Assembly: GCA_900556765.1 (NCBI GenBank)
Contig: USQH01000016.1
Span: 1-19,447 of the forward strand
DNA length: 19,447 nucleotides
Direction: 5' to 3'
DNA from: an uncultured Oscillospiraceae bacterium
GTDB taxonomy: Bacteria > Bacillota > Clostridia > Oscillospirales > Acutalibacteraceae
Below, piece after piece: positions 15,697 through 19,447 of this stretch. The notes beneath the pieces are model-generated. The model saw only the letters and a program-made list of their open reading frames with translations. It did no database searches and was not told the DNA's origin. Position 1 is the stretch's first letter; each line of letters begins with the position of its first letter. A program made the position numbers and the translations under genes.

Positions 15697-15703
15697 TCTC
15701 CTT
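15697..15703 (-). promoter_or_regulatory. Ribosome binding site that decides the delta-subunit start
   Basis: AAGGAGA on the - strand has 9-nt spacing to ATG 15687 and zero spacing to the in-frame GTG 15696, supporting the shorter protein. Confidence 0.7.
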
Positions 15704-15704
15704 A

Positions 15705-16367
15705 TTACCTTATCTTTGGTTGTAAAGTTAACGGAAACAGGTCCGGTACTTTGTCGGTTAACTGATTGTATATCTCCGCTCGCACGGTGGTCATTTTGAC
15801 CGGCAGTCCGGTCAGTGACGATATTTTTTCGGCGTATTCCACGGAGGATAACACATCCTCGGGCGTGGTTTCATCGCCGAGATTTGAATTGTTTATTATG
15901 CCGGTAAAGGGTAGTCCGCCGGCAGCCTCTATCTCCCGCATAATTTCAACGGTCGATTCGGCGTCGGGAGTCAGCGGACGGAAGCGGTTGACCACCAACA
16001 GCATATCGTAGTTGTTCTCCTCGATAATCGCAGGCGTGTATCTGCCGAGTGCAAGCGCACCTCGGTCATCGCCGCCGATATCCATTACCGCCGTAAGCGT
16101 TTGGTCATCGGTTATCGAATACATCTGCTGCGGCAAAGCGGGAATATCGAGGTTGGTATTCGCGTATTCGGAGCAGATAAAGCGTATGCCTGCGTTTTCA
16201 AGCTCCGCCTGGCTGTCCTTTGTGCGGAAGTAGGGGTTTACGATATCGAGGTCGGCTATGGCGACATTGTCGCGGTGCTTTTTCAGTTCCAGAGCGATGT
16301 TGACCGCGATATTAGTTTTTCCGCTGCCGTAATGCCCCGACAGCAGGGTCACTCGTTTATAATCCAT
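15705..16367 (-). CDS. P-loop ATPase of the MinD/ParA/CobQ fold, associated with vor genes
   Basis: Soluble nucleotide-binding protein of 220 residues, function not known. Walker A is GHYGSGKT (11-18); Walker B-like Asp39/Asp41 in ADLDIVNPYFR; switch segment DIGGDDRG (96-103). This is the fold of SIMIBI-class ATPases (MinD/ParA/CobB). However, the deviant-Walker signature lysine that defines true MinD/ParA (KGGxGKT) is replaced by His12, and I see no CxxC as in Mrp/NBP35 iron-sulfur carriers. It is the first gene before the ferredoxin subunit, 17 nt upstream, so it is probably cotranscribed with the oxidoreductase and could help in its assembly or cofactor loading; that role is inference. A weak GGTGA precedes the ATG. 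The 146-bp gap upstream has no convincing promoter. Confidence 0.85.
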   Translation of the reverse strand: MDYKRVTLLSGHYGSGKTNIAVNIALELKKHRDNVAIADLDIVNPYFRTKDSQAELENAGIRFICSEYANTNLDIPALPQQMYSITDDQTLTAVMDIGGDDRGALALGRYTPAIIEENNYDMLLVVNRFRPLTPDAESTVEIMREIEAAGGLPFTGIINNSNLGDETTPEDVLSSVEYAEKISSLTGLPVKMTTVRAEIYNQLTDKVPDLFPLTLQPKIR

Positions 16368-16384
16368 TATATCACCAAATTACA

Positions 16385-16395
16385 GTGCTGAGCAC
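16385..16395. promoter_or_regulatory. Short palindrome upstream of the ATPase gene
   Basis: GTGCTGAGCAC has 5-bp arms around one base and lies 17 bp before the ATPase start codon. It may be an operator or chance. The rest of 16368-16513 is AT-rich, with a weak CCC/GGG hairpin followed by TTTGTT on the - strand and no clear promoter. Confidence 0.2.
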
Positions 16396-16513
16396 ACAAA
16401 TTTATTCCTGCCGAGATTTTTGCCGAATTTTGTCGTAATCCTGATGCAACAAAGCCCCAAACGGGTGAATTCGGAAATAACTATCGCAAACAATCATAAG
16501 TGATGGCAAATAA

Positions 16514-16744
16514 TCACAGCTTGTTGCGCTGAATCTTTCCGCTGACCGTTTTCGGCAGTTCGTCGCGGAATTCGACGATACGGGGGTATTTGTATGGCGC
16601 GGTTTTTTCCTTGACATAGCGCTGAATTTCCTTTTTCAGCTCGTCGGTCGGCTCGGTGCCGTTGACGAGAACGATGCTCGCTTTTACGACCTGACCGCGT
16701 ACTTCATCGGGAGCGGCCGATACGCCGCATTCAAGGACGTACGG
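16514..16744 (-). repeat. Tandem-duplication repeat, downstream copy
   Basis: These 231 bp (3' end of the synthetase gene) align without gaps to 19217-19447. By eye about 23 positions differ, so roughly nine in ten bases agree, many changes being at third codon positions. It is a gene duplication, not a mobile element; I see no inverted repeats or transposase nearby. Confidence 0.85.
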
Positions 16745-18805
16745 CAGTTCCATTATGACGCTTTCGATCTCGAACGGTCCGATGCGGTAGCCGGACGATT
16801 TGATAACATCGTCAACGCGTCCGACATACCAGTAGAAGCCGTCCTCGTCACGCCATGCGACATCGCCGGTGTGATAGTATCCGTCGTGCCATACTTCGTT
16901 GGTCTTTTCTTCGTTCAGATAGTATCCCGCGAACAGACCGCAGGGGATATGCTCGCTCGTCTTTACGACGATCTCGCCCGTTTCGCCCACGGGGACTGAG
17001 TTCCCGTCGGAGTCAACCAGATCGATGTCGTACAGCGGCGACGGTTTACCCATTGAACCGATCTTGTGCGGCTCGCCCATGAGGTTGGCGATGGCGAGCG
17101 TCAGCTCTGTCTGACCAAATCCCTCCATGATATGCAGTCCGGTCGCTTTCTCAAACTGGCGGTAGACCTCAGGGTTGAGTGCTTCGCCGGCGGTGGTCAT
17201 ATGTTTAACGCTTGACAGGTCGTATTTTGAAATATCCTGTTTTATCATCATTCTGAGCATGGTCGGAGGAGCGCAGAATGTTGTTATGTGGTATTTTGCG
17301 AACATGGGCAGTATATCGGCGGCGTCGAAGCGGTCGAAATCGTAGGTGAACACAGCTCCCTCGCACAGCCACTGACCGTACAGCTTGCCCCACAGCGCCT
17401 TGCCCCAGCCGGTGTCCGAAATGGTAAAGTGCAGACCGTTTTCGCTGACGCCGTGCCAGTATTTTGCAGTGATGTAATGACCGAGCGCGTATTTGTAATT
17501 GTGCGCGGCGATCTTCGGATAGCCGGTCGTGCCGGAGGTAAAGAACATCAGCATGAGATCGTTGCCGCAGGGTGCATCTGCCTCGCGCTTAAAATGAGTG
17601 CTGAACAGCTTGTATTCGTCGTCAAAGCTGCGCCAGCCCTCGCGCTCGCCGCCGACGATTATGCGGTGACGAAGCTCGTCGCAGCCCTCTGCTCCCAGCT
17701 CAGCTTGATGGGCTGAATCACCGTCGGCGGTGCAGATTATCGCGCTGATACCGGCGGCTTTGAAACGGTACTCAAAGTCGTGTGACTGGAGCTGATTGGT
17801 CGCCGGAATGGCTATCGCGCCTAATTTATGCAGTCCCAGAATAGCAAACCAGAACTGGTAATGGCGTTTCAGTACCAGCATTACGCGGTCGCCTTTTTTG
17901 ATGCCAAGCGATTTAAAGTAGTTGGCGCACTGGTTGCTCGCCTTTTTCATATCCTTAAATGTAAAGCGGCGCTCGGTCTTATCCTTTGAAATGTGCAGCA
18001 TTGCCAGCTTGTCGGGCGATTTGTCGGCGATGGCGTCGACCACATCAAAGGCAAAGTTGAATTTATCCTCGTTTTTAAACTTAATGGAGGTCGGAGTACC
18101 TTTTTCGTTTTCCACAACGTCGACAAACTTCTGATAAACGCGTTCTTTTTCATCCTTTGCGCGCTTAGCGGTGTCGCTTATCGTCTTGTCGGGGGTCAGC
18201 TCGGGAATAGGCTCGCCGGTGGGATTGAGAACTATCGCATAAAAGAGACAGTCGCTGCCGTCAACGGCGATCATTCCGTGCGGAGTTGCCGAATCGTAAT
18301 AAATGCAGTCGCCGGGGCCGAGTATCTCGCTGTGTTCGCCCACCTGAACCTTCAGCTTGCCCTCGATTACGAGATCGCACTCCTGACCGGCGTGTGTGGT
18401 CAGCTCGATGTCGCGGTGCTGTGCATCCTCGCTGAATGTGCTGCGGACGTACAGCGGCTCGGCGATCCTGTTCTGAAATGCGGCGGCAAGATTGTAGTAT
18501 GTCATGCCGTGCGCCTGCTCGATTCTTTGACCGTTGCCGCGTCTGGTAAGTGTGTATGATTTCAGCTTCGGACTGTAGCCGCCGATGATGTCGGTAACGT
18601 CGACGTTAAAGGCGAGCGCACAGCGGTAAATAAAGGCGAAGTTCAGGTCGCTGTGACCGTTTTCGCACTCGATGTACTCCTGCTCGGAAACGGCGGTTTT
18701 CTGCGCCATCTGAGCCGTTGTCAGACCCTCGATCTCTCTCAGCTCGCGGATTCGTCCCGCCATTTCCTTAATTTTGTAATCAAGACCGGTAATTTTCTGC
18801 TCCAT
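16514..18805 (-). CDS. Fusion: XRE-type HTH + cupin + acyl-CoA synthetase
   Basis: A 763-residue three-domain protein. Residues about 10-75 form an XRE-like helix-turn-helix (RELREIEGLTTAQMAQKTAV). Residues about 115-195 form a cupin with candidate metal residues His138, Glu142 and His176; together these resemble a stand-alone HTH-cupin regulator. Residues about 245-763 form an ANL acyl-CoA synthetase of medium-chain (ACSM) appearance: TSGTTGYPK (423-431), DTGWGKALWGKLYGQW (464-479), GFGQTE (562-567), YHTGD (644-648), GRVDDVIKSSGYRIGPFEIE (662-681), catalytic Lys757 (TVSGKIQR). I start at ATG 18805, with GGGAG just upstream; the open frame upstream runs into the T-box leader terminator and is not coding. 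It should activate a short or branched carboxylate to acyl-CoA; the HTH-cupin part may sense the acid or the CoA ester. Substrate and DNA binding are inferred. Confidence 0.93.
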   Translation of the reverse strand: MEQKITGLDYKIKEMAGRIRELREIEGLTTAQMAQKTAVSEQEYIECENGHSDLNFAFIYRCALAFNVDVTDIIGGYSPKLKSYTLTRRGNGQRIEQAHGMTYYNLAAAFQNRIAEPLYVRSTFSEDAQHRDIELTTHAGQECDLVIEGKLKVQVGEHSEILGPGDCIYYDSATPHGMIAVDGSDCLFYAIVLNPTGEPIPELTPDKTISDTAKRAKDEKERVYQKFVDVVENEKGTPTSIKFKNEDKFNFAFDVVDAIADKSPDKLAMLHISKDKTERRFTFKDMKKASNQCANYFKSLGIKKGDRVMLVLKRHYQFWFAILGLHKLGAIAIPATNQLQSHDFEYRFKAAGISAIICTADGDSAHQAELGAEGCDELRHRIIVGGEREGWRSFDDEYKLFSTHFKREADAPCGNDLMLMFFTSGTTGYPKIAAHNYKYALGHYITAKYWHGVSENGLHFTISDTGWGKALWGKLYGQWLCEGAVFTYDFDRFDAADILPMFAKYHITTFCAPPTMLRMMIKQDISKYDLSSVKHMTTAGEALNPEVYRQFEKATGLHIMEGFGQTELTLAIANLMGEPHKIGSMGKPSPLYDIDLVDSDGNSVPVGETGEIVVKTSEHIPCGLFAGYYLNEEKTNEVWHDGYYHTGDVAWRDEDGFYWYVGRVDDVIKSSGYRIGPFEIESVIMELPYVLECGVSAAPDEVRGQVVKASIVLVNGTEPTDELKKEIQRYVKEKTAPYKYPRIVEFRDELPKTVSGKIQRNKL

Positions 18806-18835
18806 TTTACTCTCCCTTTCGGCTTTTAAGGGACG

Positions 18836-18872
18836 AAAAAAGCCCGTCCCAAAGAATGACTTTGAGACGAGC
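18836..18872 (-). terminator. Regulated terminator of T-box 2
   Basis: On the - strand a 13-bp stem (18872-18860 with 18854-18842, including G-U pairs) has a 5-nt loop and is followed by six T (complement of 18841-18836). The gene's ribosome binding site comes just after. Confidence 0.88.
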
Positions 18873-19123
18873 TTGTAATAAACCCGCGGTACCACTCAAA
18901 TTGCGGTTTCGGTAAAGAAAGCCGCCACTCTTGAGGTCAAACAACCTCTATGCATTCACGCAGCAATCACGGAGAGGTTCTACTCGGCGCACGGCCTTTC
19001 TTCCTCCCGGCTCGGAAACTACAAACATCGGATCGGTTCTTTAACGGCTTGCACCAACCGCCGCTTCTCTGAAAAAAACAGTGATCCGCGTCCTTTTCTT
19101 CAACGCCTTTGAATATTTGAATT
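18836..19123 (-). ncRNA. T-box leader 2 (candidate specifier GUA, valine)
   Basis: Second cis-acting tRNA-sensing leader, about 290 nt, directly upstream of the HTH-cupin-synthetase gene. Visible parts: stem I AG motif CAGAGAAG (complement of 19064-19071); candidate specifier GUA (complement of 19020-19022) followed by G and UUUCCGAGC; the T-box GAGTGGTACCGCGG (complement of 18884-18897) with bulge UGGU; then a terminator. The specifier spacing to GAGC equals that in T-box 1. Class is firm; valine is tentative. It shows the synthetase is induced by amino acid (uncharged tRNA) limitation. Confidence 0.92.
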
Positions 19124-19129
19124 TGGCTT

Positions 19130-19158
19130 ATTTTATCATTTCTTTGGTAAAATGTCAA
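19130..19158 (-). promoter_or_regulatory. Promoter of T-box 2 operon
   Basis: TTGACA (19158-19153) and TAAAAT (19135-19130) on the - strand, with 17-bp spacing. The -35 and -10 hexamers are identical to those of the T-box 1 promoter. Transcription should begin near 19122. Confidence 0.82.
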
Positions 19159-19216
19159 GTGCTGTATGCAATTTTTTACATTTTTATGTTGTCGAATCGT
19201 TGACTGCGTAAAGCCA

Positions 19217-19447
19217 TCACAGCTTGTTACGCTGAATTTTTCCGCTGACTGTTTTCGGCAGCTCGTCGCGGAATTCGACGATACGGGGATATTTGTAAGG
19301 AGCAGTGCGATGCTTGACGTATTCCTGAATTTTCTTTTTCAGCTCGTCGCTCGGCTCGGTGCCGTTGACGAGAACAATGCTCGCCTTTACGACCTGACCG
19401 CGCACTTCATCGGGAGCGGCCGATACACCGCATTCAAGGACGTACGG
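19217..19447 (-). CDS. C-terminal end of a second acyl-CoA synthetase (partial)
   Basis: The last 76 residues of a paralogue of the 16514-18805 protein; the frame is open to the window edge, so the gene continues beyond it. The segment from PYVLECGVSAAPDE to TVSGKIQRNKL includes the catalytic Lys of the C-terminal ANL subdomain. It differs from the downstream copy at 5 of 76 residues, clustered in the helix around ELKKKIQEYVKHRTA. Whether it also has HTH and cupin domains and its own T-box lies outside the window. No terminator is visible between its stop and the T-box 2 promoter. Confidence 0.93.
   Translation of the reverse strand, partial: PYVLECGVSAAPDEVRGQVVKASIVLVNGTEPSDELKKKIQEYVKHRTAPYKYPRIVEFRDELPKTVSGKIQRNKL
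19217..19447 (-). repeat. Tandem-duplication repeat, upstream copy
   Basis: Partner of 16514-16744, same orientation, running to the window edge, so the full length of the duplication is not visible. Confidence 0.85.

Noticed and set aside
16402..16617. Minus-strand frame of 71 codons between the ATPase and the synthetase
   Set aside because: It overlaps the end of the synthetase in another frame and half of it is shadow sequence; no ribosome binding site.
18806..18895. Upstream extension of the HTH-cupin-synthetase frame
   Set aside because: It translates the T-box sequence and terminator stem; the ribosome binding site sits before ATG 18805.
1..19447. CRISPR array, transposase, prophage, tRNA or rRNA genes
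   Set aside because: No direct-repeat array, recombinase, phage gene or RNA-gene signature was seen; the only clear repeat is the synthetase duplication.

Overview
The window reads as chromosomal DNA of a Firmicute, most likely a gut or rumen Clostridia member of the Oscillospiraceae/Ruminococcaceae type. The reasons are strong GGAGG-type ribosome binding sites, TTGACA/TATAAT-like promoters, two T-box leaders, a ferredoxin-dependent 2-oxoacid oxidoreductase, and a large secreted protein with GLUG-like and CxxC repeats. The placement is inference; there is no rRNA or marker gene.

Left part (1-4.7 kb, + strand). A near-consensus promoter (178-206) drives a gene for a signal-peptide-bearing, about 1080-residue, repeat-rich secreted protein (290-3538), closed by an intrinsic terminator. 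A free-standing PfkB-family sugar kinase, best read as 1-phosphofructokinase (3722-4624), follows with a similar terminator. That second hairpin also faces the end of the minus-strand array.

Right part (4.7-19.4 kb, all - strand). Read in the direction of transcription it is one long co-directional array: end of an acyl-CoA synthetase paralogue (19447-19217, cut by the window edge); T-box 2 with its own promoter; an XRE-cupin-acyl-CoA synthetase fusion; a P-loop ATPase; a ferredoxin-type delta subunit and the alpha, beta and gamma subunits of a branched-chain 2-oxoacid:ferredoxin oxidoreductase; ilvE; T-box 1 with its own promoter; a degenerate LeuA-like protein; a TIM-barrel/acyl-CoA ligase fusion; an amidohydrolase; metY; metA; terminator. 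Spacing inside the two operons is mostly between a 1-nt overlap and 16 nt, with several ribosome binding sites inside the preceding gene.

Functional reading. The genes fit conversion of branched-chain fatty acids to branched-chain amino acids: acyl-CoA synthetase makes the acyl-CoA, the oxidoreductase carboxylates it reductively to the 2-oxoacid, and IlvE transaminates that. T-box control, which switches genes on when a tRNA is uncharged, argues for the biosynthetic direction. Aligning the two leaders by eye gives candidate specifiers CUC (Leu) for T-box 1 and GUA (Val) for T-box 2. The T-box 1 operon ties O-acetylhomoserine-based methionine synthesis to three unassigned enzymes: a LeuA-like protein lacking the canonical metal ligands, a xylose-isomerase-like barrel fused to an acyl-CoA ligase, and an amidohydrolase. 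That trio is the best candidate for an undescribed pathway.
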